This document shows, in pieces, positions 1 to 6,171 of a stretch of 17,516 nt of DNA; the first letter of the stretch is position 1; each line of letters begins with the position of its first letter. The translations under genes and the position numbers were made by a program. Under the pieces are notes generated by a model. The model did not search any database, had not been told where the DNA came from, and saw nothing but the letters and a program-made list of their open reading frames with translations. This DNA comes from an uncultured Alistipes sp. (GTDB lineage Bacteria > Bacteroidota > Bacteroidia > Bacteroidales > Rikenellaceae): NCBI GenBank assembly GCA_900553175.1, contig USCH01000035.1, forward strand, positions 1-17,516, written 5' to 3'.

Positions 1-5
1 GGTTT

Positions 6-35
6 TTTGTTTTTGCAATCTTTTCGCTATCTTTG
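6..35 (+). promoter_or_regulatory. Bacteroidota-type promoter (-33/-7)
   Basis: A TATCTTTG box at 28-35 matches the Bacteroidota -7 consensus TAnnTTTG. A TTTG at 6-9 lies 18 bp upstream, close to the usual 19-21 bp to the -33 element. Transcription would start near 40-43, exactly where the first copy of the repeated element TGCAAACAATAA begins. The next supportable gene starts at 412, so the leader would be about 370 nt unless an unseen small gene or RNA is transcribed here. Confidence 0.6.
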
Positions 36-39
36 CTCT

Positions 40-217
40 TGCAAACAATAAATTCATACAACTGTTACTGCCGGTGCTCGATAAAGCAAACGCATAAAAA
101 GAGTATGCGCAGAGTCGTTGGGGTCGATCACCCGCGAACGGCACTTTATTGAGCCTGTAACAGGGGGATTTATTGTTTGCAGCTGCGCATATTTTTATTA
201 TGCAAACAATAATCCCC
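40..217. repeat. Three copies of TGCAAACAATAA, two forming a long hairpin
   Basis: The 14-mer TGCAAACAATAAAT occurs at 40-53 and, inverted, at 168-181. A third copy, TGCAAACAATAA, lies at 201-212. The arms 164-181 and 201-217 pair over 17 bp with one bulged T (GGGGATT-T-ATTGTTTGCA against its complement) around a 19-nt loop at 182-200. In addition, 94-112 matches the reverse complement of 183-198 except for a 3-nt insertion. There is no T-tract after the hairpin, so it does not look like a plain intrinsic terminator. It could be an operator, a folded leader RNA, or the remnant of a small element. I see no transposase and no clear target duplication. Confidence 0.75.
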
Positions 218-411
218 GTCCGTACTCCGGTACAGACCAGCCGCAAGGCCAGCCGCCGGCAGATTCCGCCGCGCAACCCTTCGATTCATTTCCACACCCA
301 TCCGCCCGATTAGCCCGAAGAGCGCTAACCGAACCGACCGGCTCTTTGTCGTGCCCGCAGGCACGGGAAGGACCGCCCTGCTATTGTCCAATCCCAAACT
401 TTCGAAAACAA
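54..411 (+). other. Long non-coding leader before the HEPN gene
   Basis: No believable gene is seen here. An open frame from a TTG at 118 runs into the downstream gene, but it crosses the hairpin and its translation has no domain-like character. A small hairpin, CGTGCC (350-355) with GGCACG (360-365), lies near the end. The sequence just before ATG 412 is A-rich, as is common for Bacteroidota start sites. Confidence 0.5.
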
Positions 412-1578
412 ATGGAAATGAATCCGAATAGCGTGCAGGAGCAGCCTGCGCCGAACCCGATACCCGCACCCGCACCGCCCGCAACGGCGGAAGCATCCCT
501 CCAGGCTCCCGAACCGCAACCCGCCGAGGTACTGCCGACCGAAGCACAATCCGCCGAGGCGCTGCCGACCGAAACACAACCCGCCGAGGAGCGACCCGCC
601 GAGGTACTGCTGACCGAAGCACAATCCGCCGAGGCGCTGCCGACCGAAGCGCCGGAGCCCGCGTCCGGGTCCGAAACCGTGTCCGTATCCGCCTCCAGAT
701 CCGCATGCGCGTCCGCACCCGTGTCCGAAACTCTATCCGTGTCCGCACCCGCTCCCGGGCCCGAATATCCCTGCGACCCCGAGAGAACGGCCCGCATCGC
801 CCAAGTGCTGCGCGAGCTGCTGGACCCGGCCTTCGTCCTTCTGTTCGGCAAGATGGCGGGACAGACGCCCCACAGCGACACGTATGCCTACGACCTGCTG
901 GCGGTCACCGACGGCCAGCCGCGCTACGACTGGTACCGGGCCAAACGCTACCTCAAGATGAAGATTCCGTGGGTGGGGCACGGAGCGCCCCACATCAACC
1001 TCTACGTCCACTCCCGGCACGACGTCGAGACGAATCCCGGGCCGTTCGTCTACCTCGTCCGCAAGGAGGGCTCGGTGCTCTACAGCTCCCGCCGCCAGAA
1101 GTTCCCGCGCCCGAAATCCCGGTTCGACTTCGGCCGTGCGGCGGCCGACGCCGCGAACTATGCGCAGATGTTCCTCGCGCAGGCCGACCGTCTGGTGGGC
1201 TACGCCCGGCTGCGGACCGACCGGGAGCACGGGCGCGAAGCGGCATTCGCCCTGGGGCAGGCGGCCGTCTACTACTACCGCACGCTCTTCTTCGTCTACC
1301 ACGGCTTCGACGCGGACACCTGCGACATCCATCGCCTGCACCACCGGCTCCGCACGTTGTCGGGCGAGCTGCCGCTGATTTTCGAAGGGGACGAGTTCCA
1401 GTCGGTCAGCACGCTGCGCCTCCTGAAAAAATTCGCGGAGGAGATCCGCTACGATCCGGACTTTTCGATCGGGCCCGAGGAGCTCGGGCCGATCTTCGAT
1501 CCGGTCCGGCGGCTCGGCGAGACGGTCGCCGCCCTTTGCGGAAAACGCATCGCCCTGTACGAAAAGCGAGCCCGGTAG
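412..1578 (+). CDS. Nucleotidyltransferase-like/HEPN domain protein with repeat-rich N-terminus
   Basis: The gene encodes 388 residues. ATG 412 was chosen because the open frame upstream looks non-coding; ATG 418 is an alternative. Residues 1 to about 120 are low-complexity Pro/Ala/Glu/Ser, with five degenerate 10-residue repeats of the PAEVLPTEA type at about 36-80. Residues about 125-225 resemble a MNT-type nucleotidyltransferase (VLLFGKMAG at 142-150, YDLLAV at 160-165). The expected GS is GK (146-147), and the first Asp of the DxD pair appears to be Ala159, so catalysis is doubtful. Residues about 235-388 are HEPN-like, with RTLFFVYH (R290, H297) fitting the Rx4-6H motif and an RYDPDFSI stretch typical of Bacteroidota HEPN proteins. 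HEPN proteins are often RNases or RNA-binding partners of nucleotidyltransferases, including toxin-antitoxin pairs. Here both domains are in one chain with no separate partner next door. The biological role is unknown. Confidence 0.75.
   Translation: MEMNPNSVQEQPAPNPIPAPAPPATAEASLQAPEPQPAEVLPTEAQSAEALPTETQPAEERPAEVLLTEAQSAEALPTEAPEPASGSETVSVSASRSACASAPVSETLSVSAPAPGPEYPCDPERTARIAQVLRELLDPAFVLLFGKMAGQTPHSDTYAYDLLAVTDGQPRYDWYRAKRYLKMKIPWVGHGAPHINLYVHSRHDVETNPGPFVYLVRKEGSVLYSSRRQKFPRPKSRFDFGRAAADAANYAQMFLAQADRLVGYARLRTDREHGREAAFALGQAAVYYYRTLFFVYHGFDADTCDIHRLHHRLRTLSGELPLIFEGDEFQSVSTLRLLKKFAEEIRYDPDFSIGPEELGPIFDPVRRLGETVAALCGKRIALYEKRAR
519..648 (+). repeat. Near-identical 55-bp direct repeat inside the HEPN gene
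   Basis: Positions 519-573 and 594-648 are identical at 54 of 55 bases (C535 against T610). They are offset by 75 bp, so the reading frame is kept. Each copy consists of two 30-bp units encoding 10 residues. The spacer at 574-593 holds a shortened unit. Gain or loss of a 75-bp block would change the protein by 25 residues. Confidence 0.9.
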
Positions 1579-1594
1579 AACCGATTTCCGAAAG

Positions 1595-1629
1595 CAGAGC
1601 CGCAGGAGCATCCGTCTTCTGCGGCTCTG
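1595..1629 (+). terminator. 11-bp hairpin after the HEPN gene
   Basis: CAGAGCCGCAG (1595-1605) and CTGCGGCTCTG (1619-1629) form a perfect 11-bp stem with a 13-nt loop, starting 17 nt after the stop codon of the HEPN gene. No U-tract follows, so it may be a weak or Rho-assisted terminator, or a 3' end protecting hairpin. Confidence 0.5.
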
Positions 1630-1709
1630 TCCGCAGAATCGGCGCAGGCGGCCGGACCGCACTGCGGACTGTTCCACGGGCAGCCTCCCGGCACAGCCCC
1701 GGCACAACT

Positions 1710-1846
1710 CCGAAGCGTCCCCGAAGCACCCCGGAGCGCCCCGAAAGCAACCCCGAAGCACCCGAAGCATCCCGGAGCATCCCGAAGCGTCCCGAAGCAT
1801 TCCCGGAGCGCCCCGGCACCTCACGGCACCTCACGGCCCCCGGCAC
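1710..1846. repeat. Degenerate 10-11 bp tandem array, C-rich on +
   Basis: About a dozen imperfect units of the type CCCGAAGCAT / CCCGGAGCGC follow one another, ending in CGGCACCTCA units. The array sits between the convergent 3' ends of the HEPN gene and cardiolipin synthase, reaching within 10 bp of the latter's stop codon. It is C-rich in the sense of the HEPN transcript. Open frames across it exist only because it lacks stop codons; none looks like a protein. Confidence 0.8.
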
Positions 1847-1855
1847 CGCCCGCCG

Positions 1856-3271
1856 TCACAGCAGCGGCGAGAAGATGCGCAGGAACGATTCAGCGAAGCG
1901 CCGCACCAGCGGACGCCGGAACCACTCGCCGGGCAGCAGCGCCCGGCAGCGCTTCAGATCCTCGTCGCAGAGCGCCGCCATGCGGGCGTTGAACGCGCGG
2001 TCGTAGACGAATCCGGCGACCTCGAAATTGTGCTCGAAGCTGCGGAAATCCATGTTCGCCGAGCCGATGACGGTCAGCTCGTCGTCGACGAGCAGCAGCT
2101 TGGAGTGCAGGAAACCGGGCGTGTAGAAGAAGATTTTCACCCCGGCGCGCAGCATGTCGGCCAGGTAGGAGTGGCTGGCCAGGTCGATCATCCGCGAATC
2201 GGAGCGTTCGGGGAGCATCAGCCGCACGTCGACGCCCGACAGCGCGGCCGACTGCAAGGCCTTGTCGAGCACCTCGGAGGGGAGGTAATAGGGGGTCTGC
2301 ACCCACACGCGGCGGTCGGCGCGCGCGATGGCTCCGGCATAGGCCTGCAACAGCACGCGCCACTTGCCGAAAGGTCCGCCGGGCGCCACCTGCAACAACC
2401 CGTCGGAGAGGCGCTCCGTCTTCGGATAGTAGGCCGCCCCCGAGAGGAACTGCCGCGTGGTGGCCGACCAGTCGCTCAGGAAGACGGCCTGCAAGGCCGC
2501 GACGCCGGGCCCCTCGATCCGGAAATGGGTGTCGCGCCACGCGCCCCACTTCAGACCGCGGACGTAGCGGTCGGCGACGTTCATGCCCCCCATGAACCCC
2601 ACGCGGCCGTCGACGACCGCGATCTTGCGGTGGTTGCGGTAGTTGACCTTGCCCGTGAAGCGCGGGAAGCGGACGTGCAGAAAGGGCCGCACCTCGATGC
2701 CTGCGGCGCGCATCTCCCCGAAAAAGGATTTCCTCACCCCGCGGCACCCCACGTCGTCGTAGAGCACGCGCACCTCGACCCCCTCGCGGGCCTTCGCCAC
2801 GAGCGCGTCGCGCAGGCGGCAGCCCGTGCCGTCGTCGCAGAGGATGTAGTATTGCAGATGGATGTGGTGGCGGGCTCCGGCGATCGCCCCGAGCAGCGCC
2901 TCCATCTTCCGGCCGCCGTCGGTGTAGGGTTCGATGCGGCTGCCGCGGAGCGGCACGGCGTGGGCCGTCTCCTCGAGCAGGGCGGCGACGGGACGGAAGC
3001 GGTCGGGCACGGCCCGGCGGTCGACCGCATCGCTTCCGGCCAGCTGCATGGTGATGCGCTTGCGCATGCGGCGCGAAATGAAGCGCCGCTTGGAGAGGTT
3101 CTGTCCGAAAAAGAAGTAGAGGATCAACCCCACGCCCGGAGCCAGCAGGAGCACGGCGATCCACGGGAGCGTCTTGAGCGGATTGCGGTTGTCGCCGATG
3201 ATGACCAGCATGACGCCCGCGACCGAAAGCGTGTAGACGGTAAAGAATACGGCGGTCAGAATCTGTTGCAT
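1856..3271 (-). CDS. cls: Cardiolipin synthase (phospholipase D family)
   Basis: This 471-residue membrane enzyme should join two phosphatidylglycerol molecules, or use a related donor, to make cardiolipin at the inner membrane. Two hydrophobic segments (about 4-26 and 34-54) form the N-terminal anchor typical of ClsA-type enzymes. Both catalytic HxKxxxxD motifs are intact: H214-K216-D221 followed by GFMGGMN, and H389-K391-D396 followed by IGSANMDFRS. Length is normal for the family. No TAnnTTTG promoter is visible before the start at 3271, so it is probably transcribed from the DUF4837 gene upstream, through the 220-bp gap that holds the GGCAGA array. PLD-family enzymes differ in donor substrates, so the exact substrate is inferred. 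Confidence 0.93.
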   Translation of the reverse strand: MQQILTAVFFTVYTLSVAGVMLVIIGDNRNPLKTLPWIAVLLLAPGVGLILYFFFGQNLSKRRFISRRMRKRITMQLAGSDAVDRRAVPDRFRPVAALLEETAHAVPLRGSRIEPYTDGGRKMEALLGAIAGARHHIHLQYYILCDDGTGCRLRDALVAKAREGVEVRVLYDDVGCRGVRKSFFGEMRAAGIEVRPFLHVRFPRFTGKVNYRNHRKIAVVDGRVGFMGGMNVADRYVRGLKWGAWRDTHFRIEGPGVAALQAVFLSDWSATTRQFLSGAAYYPKTERLSDGLLQVAPGGPFGKWRVLLQAYAGAIARADRRVWVQTPYYLPSEVLDKALQSAALSGVDVRLMLPERSDSRMIDLASHSYLADMLRAGVKIFFYTPGFLHSKLLLVDDELTVIGSANMDFRSFEHNFEVAGFVYDRAFNARMAALCDEDLKRCRALLPGEWFRRPLVRRFAESFLRIFSPLL

Positions 3272-3338
3272 GGCGGTTTCTTCGATCGAACGGATGCGGT
3301 TCCCGCACCGGCGGCGCCCGGCGGAAGCGGCAGGAGTG

Positions 3339-3450
3339 GCAGAGGCAGAGGCAGAGGCAGAGGCAGAGGCAGAGGCAGAGGCAGCAGCGGGAGCAGCGGC
3401 GGAGGCGGCGGAGGCGGCGGGGAGCCGGCCGGTATCGGGGAGCCGGCCGG
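3339..3450. repeat. GGCAGA hexamer array followed by GC-rich repeats
   Basis: Seven perfect copies of GGCAGA occupy 3339-3380. They are followed by GGAGGCGGC-type units at about 3399-3420 and a 13-bp repeat GGGAGCCGGCCGG at 3420-3432 and 3438-3450. The array lies between the stop of the DUF4837 gene and the start of cardiolipin synthase. On the transcribed (minus) sense it reads as a C/U-rich (TCTGCC)n tract. A perfect hexamer run of this kind is prone to length change by slippage. Confidence 0.9.
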
Positions 3451-3491
3451 CGTCGGCACGGACCAGGCGGCCGGAGGGCCCGCCCCCGGCA

Positions 3492-4496
3492 TCACTTCCC
3501 CGCCTCGGGGAAGCGCACCGAATAGAGCAGGTGCTCGACGCCCCGCACGAAGTTGCGTTTGTGCAGCTTGGGCGAGTAGACGTAACCGTCGAGGGTCACC
3601 ACGCGGCCCGCGGCCGTGTCGACGGTCGAATAGCTCACGAACGGGCCGCCCATGAAGTCGCCCTCGACGTCCCAGAATCCGCGCAGCTCGCACCACAGGC
3701 GCCCCTCGAGGCGGAACATGCGGTAACCGGGGGCGAAAGCGTCGGAAGTGGTCATGTACGATCCGTCGCTCGGGCCGGGAATGCGGGCGGCAAAGCGGTT
3801 GCGGGCCGCCACGAGCGCCTCGGCCGAGAGCGACGCGGGGCCCTCGTAGGGGTAGGAGTAGATCATAAAGCCCTGACTGGCCGTGGGGTATTCGTAGCGG
3901 GCCCAGATGAAGTCGGGCTGCCCGGCGGCCAGGATGTAGCCCTTCGGGACATCCATTTCGATGCCGAACGTCCGCTCGACGGCCCGTTCGACGGCCGGAG
4001 CGCCGTAGGCCGCGGCGAAGCGGATGTCGCGGTCGCGCTCGGCCATTTCGAGCACCTGCACCAGCTCGGCCCGGTGCTCCGAGAGATAGTCGGTCAGCGC
4101 CCGCTGGTCGGGGCCCTGCAACGTCAGCACGATCTGCGGCGCCGCCGTGACGTCGTACTCCACGGCGGTCGACGCCCGGTCGAGCGAGGGGTCCTCGACC
4201 ACCCGCAGGATGTTGCGGTGCTCGGCCAGCATCCCCTTGAGGTCCTGCTGCCGCACGCGCAGCACGTCGAACAGCGGCTCGGTCTGGTTGAGGTAGGGCA
4301 CCGGAGCGGCGAGCACGCTGCGCAGCGTGTCGCCCGCCTCGCCCGTCCATTGGGATTGTTCGCAGACGACGAGCACCTCGTAGGGTGCGCCCTGCGCCGT
4401 TTTCTGGCGCGAACCGGACAACGTGCGGAACGCATCGCAGCCGCCCGCCGCCAGGGCGACGACGAGAGCCGGCAGCATGTATCGGAGTGTTTTCAT
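3492..4496 (-). CDS. DUF4837 family lipoprotein
   Basis: The 334-residue product resembles the DUF4837 family of Bacteroidota, whose function is unknown. The N-terminus is a lipoprotein signal: MKTLRYML, a hydrophobic stretch, then AAGG-C20, so the mature protein should be lipid-anchored in the envelope. Start 4496 is set by this signal; the frame stays open further upstream, but those residues look unrelated. Visible features include PYEVLVVCEQ near the mature N-terminus and ELRGFWDVEGDFMGGPFVSY near the C-terminus, where members of the family are conserved. It is divergent from the polysaccharide deacetylase gene and upstream of cls on the same strand, suggesting a two-gene unit concerned with the envelope. 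Confidence 0.85.
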   Translation of the reverse strand: MKTLRYMLPALVVALAAGGCDAFRTLSGSRQKTAQGAPYEVLVVCEQSQWTGEAGDTLRSVLAAPVPYLNQTEPLFDVLRVRQQDLKGMLAEHRNILRVVEDPSLDRASTAVEYDVTAAPQIVLTLQGPDQRALTDYLSEHRAELVQVLEMAERDRDIRFAAAYGAPAVERAVERTFGIEMDVPKGYILAAGQPDFIWARYEYPTASQGFMIYSYPYEGPASLSAEALVAARNRFAARIPGPSDGSYMTTSDAFAPGYRMFRLEGRLWCELRGFWDVEGDFMGGPFVSYSTVDTAAGRVVTLDGYVYSPKLHKRNFVRGVEHLLYSVRFPEAGK

Positions 4497-4519
4497 CGGT
4501 CAAACCGTTTGATTCAGAG

Positions 4520-4527
4520 CAAAGATA
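4520..4527 (-). promoter_or_regulatory. -7 box for the DUF4837 gene
   Basis: On the minus strand 4527-4520 reads TATCTTTG, preceded by CGC as in the promoter at 28-35. It lies 23 bp before the start codon at 4496. No clear TTTG -33 element is seen. It faces the deacetylase promoter with 33 bp between the two boxes. Confidence 0.65.
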
Positions 4528-4560
4528 GCGATATTTTTTCGCATTGGCGCGGTTTTTTCT

Positions 4561-4568
4561 TACTTTTG
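4561..4568 (+). promoter_or_regulatory. -7 box for the deacetylase gene, almost leaderless
   Basis: TACTTTTG fits TAnnTTTG and is preceded by a T-run. The start codon at 4577 is only 8 bp after the box. Transcription should begin about 4-8 nt after the box, so the mRNA would have a leader of 0-5 nt. No good -33 element is seen. Confidence 0.6.
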
Positions 4569-4576
4569 CGACGCAT

Positions 4577-5185
4577 ATGCGTCTGAAACCGCCCAAAATC
4601 ATCCGCCGTCTGATGCCCGATCTGATCTGGGAGATCGACGACCCCGAAGGCGTCTACCTGACCTTCGACGACGGCCCCACGCCCGGCATCACCGAGTGGA
4701 TCCTCTCGACGCTGGACAAGTACGATGCCAAAGCCACCTTCTTCGTGCTGGGCAAAAACGTGGAGATGTACCCCGACCTCTACCGCCGCATCGTCGACGC
4801 GGGACACCGGGTGGGCAACCACACCTATTCGCACCAGAAGGGCTGGCGCATGAGTCTGGAGCGCTACACCGAAGACGTCGATTTCGCCAACGACCTGATC
4901 CGCAGCGACCTGTTCCGGCCGCCCTACGCGCGCATCACCCCGGCGCAGGCCCGGCTGCTGGGGCAGCGCTACCGGCTGGTGATGTGGGACATCATCTCGC
5001 GCGACTACAACCGCCGCCTCTCGCCCCGCACCTGTCTGAAGAACGTGACCCGCTGTCTGGCGCCGGGGGCCATCGTCGTCTTCCACGACAGCGAAAAGGC
5101 CTTCCGCAACATGCGCTACGCCCTGCCCCGCACGCTCGAACGCATCCGCGAGATGGGGCTGCGGTGCAAGGCGATCGAGCTGTAG
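4577..5185 (+). CDS. Polysaccharide deacetylase (NodB homology domain, CE4)
   Basis: The 202-residue enzyme should remove acetyl groups from a sugar polymer, probably an envelope or cell wall glycan, using a bound metal. All five NodB regions are visible: TFDDGP (D31, D32), HTYSH (H82, H86), RPPYA in place of the usual RPPYG, WDIISRDY, and VVFHD (H170). There is no signal peptide, so a cytoplasmic or membrane-bound location is possible. ATG 4577 gives the N-terminus MRLKPPKIIRRL, which resembles Bacteroidales homologues as I recall them. ATG 4613 would give a shorter protein with a normal leader, and a TTG at 4544 would precede the promoter box. It is divergent from the DUF4837 gene. Confidence 0.88.
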   Translation: MRLKPPKIIRRLMPDLIWEIDDPEGVYLTFDDGPTPGITEWILSTLDKYDAKATFFVLGKNVEMYPDLYRRIVDAGHRVGNHTYSHQKGWRMSLERYTEDVDFANDLIRSDLFRPPYARITPAQARLLGQRYRLVMWDIISRDYNRRLSPRTCLKNVTRCLAPGAIVVFHDSEKAFRNMRYALPRTLERIREMGLRCKAIEL

Positions 5186-5196
5186 CCCCCGCCGCG

Positions 5197-5286
5197 GCGC
5201 ACACCCCGGCGCACCCAAGCGCACCCCGGCGCACCCAGGCACACCCAGGCACACCCAGGCACACCCCGGCACACCCCGGCGCACCG
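5197..5286. repeat. 10-bp tandem array after the deacetylase gene
   Basis: Units of exactly 10 bp (GCGCACCCCG / GCACACCCAG) repeat eight times at 5209-5286 after a 12-bp first unit at 5197-5208. The array starts 11 bp after the deacetylase stop codon. It is very C-rich and G-poor in the sense of that gene, and no intrinsic terminator is seen between here and the efp promoter. Confidence 0.9.
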
Positions 5287-5367
5287 CGTTTGCGGGCCGC
5301 ATTTGCGGGCCGCGATACCTCCACCCGGACGGCGCCGGCCGCGAAAAACGCACCGCACACGCTCTTT

Positions 5368-5398
5368 TTTGCAAATTCGCGGATTTTTCGTACATTTG
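5368..5398 (+). promoter_or_regulatory. Promoter of efp
   Basis: TTTG at 5368-5371 and TACATTTG at 5391-5398 are separated by 19 bp, the canonical Bacteroidota -33/-7 arrangement. The box is preceded by ATTTTTCG. The start codon of efp is 32 bp downstream. This is the clearest promoter in the window, as expected for a highly expressed gene. Confidence 0.85.
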
Positions 5399-5430
5399 CG
5401 ACCAACTGAAAATTCCAAAACGATACCGCT

Positions 5431-6003
5431 ATGACCATTACAGCCGCCGACATCAAGATCGGCATGTGCATCGAAATGGACGGCAAGACTTTCCTTGTGG
5501 TCGATTTCCAGCACTGCAAGCCGGGCAAAGGCCCCGCATTCGTCCGCTCGAAGCTCAAGAATCTGGAGAACGGCCGCGTTCTCGAGAACACTTTCTCGTC
5601 CGTGAGCCAGAAGATCGAGCAGGTGCGCGTCGAACGCCGCCCCTACCAGTTCACCTACGAGGATGATCTGGGCGCGCATTTCATGCACACCGAAACCTTC
5701 GAGGAGATCAACATCGACAAGAGCCTGATCAACAACTACGACCTGATGGCCGACGGCCAGATCGTCGAGGTGATGTTCCACACCGAGAAGGAGACCGTCC
5801 TCTCGGCCGAGCTGCCCCCGATCGTCGACATGGAGGTGACCTACACCGAACCGGGCATCAAGGGCGACACGGCGTCGACCAACTCGCTCAAGCCCGCCAC
5901 GGTCAACACGGGCGCCACGGTCCGCGTGCCGCTCTTCATCAACACGGGCGACAAGATCCGCGTCGACACGCGCACGCGCGAATACTACGAGCGCATCAAG
6001 TAA
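5431..6003 (+). CDS. efp: Translation elongation factor P
   Basis: EF-P enters the ribosome between the P and E sites and helps peptide bond formation at proline runs. The 190-residue length is normal, with the KOW-like N-terminal domain and two OB-fold domains. The tip loop carries CKPGKG, with Lys33 at the position that is modified by beta-lysylation in E. coli. The third domain keeps VTYTEPGIKGDTAS and ends NTGDKIRVDTRTREYYERIK, as in the family. It has its own promoter and terminator and is thus likely a single-gene unit. No EF-P modification gene lies nearby, so whether Lys33 is modified cannot be told. Confidence 0.97.
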   Translation: MTITAADIKIGMCIEMDGKTFLVVDFQHCKPGKGPAFVRSKLKNLENGRVLENTFSSVSQKIEQVRVERRPYQFTYEDDLGAHFMHTETFEEINIDKSLINNYDLMADGQIVEVMFHTEKETVLSAELPPIVDMEVTYTEPGIKGDTASTNSLKPATVNTGATVRVPLFINTGDKIRVDTRTREYYERIK

Positions 6004-6027
6004 ATCCGAGGGCCGCAGGGCTTTCGC

Positions 6028-6061
6028 AGCGGGGCATCCTTCCACGGGATGCCCCGCTTTT
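6028..6061 (+). terminator. Intrinsic terminator of efp
   Basis: AGCGGGGCATCC (6028-6039) pairs perfectly with GGATGCCCCGCT (6047-6058) around a 7-nt loop, and TTTT follows at 6058-6061. It begins 24 nt after the efp stop codon. Confidence 0.9.
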
Positions 6062-6111
6062 CGTCGTCCGGCCTGCGCGGCGGAGCTTCGCAAGGGAGCC
6101 GGAACCGCCCG

Positions 6112-6148
6112 AAAAAAGGCTGCACGCCCCGCAGGGCATGCAGCCTTT
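6112..6148 (-). terminator. Intrinsic terminator of the sugar transporter gene
   Basis: Read on the minus strand, AAAGGCTGCA (6148-6139) pairs with TGCAGCCTTT (6124-6115), with further GCCC/GGGC pairs inside, and a six-T run follows at 6117-6112. It lies 23 nt after the transporter stop codon and faces the efp terminator, closing both convergent units. Confidence 0.85.
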
Positions 6149-6171
6149 CCGATGATCCGGCGTCGGGGAGC

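Noticed and set aside
40..217. Insertion sequence or MITE ends
   Set aside because: Inverted copies exist, but there is no transposase, no target duplication and a third copy breaks the simple terminal-repeat pattern; left as an open possibility only.
118..411. In-frame upstream extension of the HEPN gene from a TTG
   Set aside because: It runs through the hairpin repeat, has no domain-like sequence and would use a rare start; the A-rich stretch before ATG 412 fits better.
2030..3655. 541-codon open frame on + opposite cls
   Set aside because: Antisense to cls with both HKD motifs intact; it also reads through the GGCAGA array giving Gly/Arg runs.
4497..4602. Upstream extension of the DUF4837 frame
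   Set aside because: It covers the divergent promoter region, and the lipoprotein signal at 4496 marks the true start.
1710..5286. CRISPR array
   Set aside because: The repeats are head-to-tail with no unique spacers and no cas genes are present.
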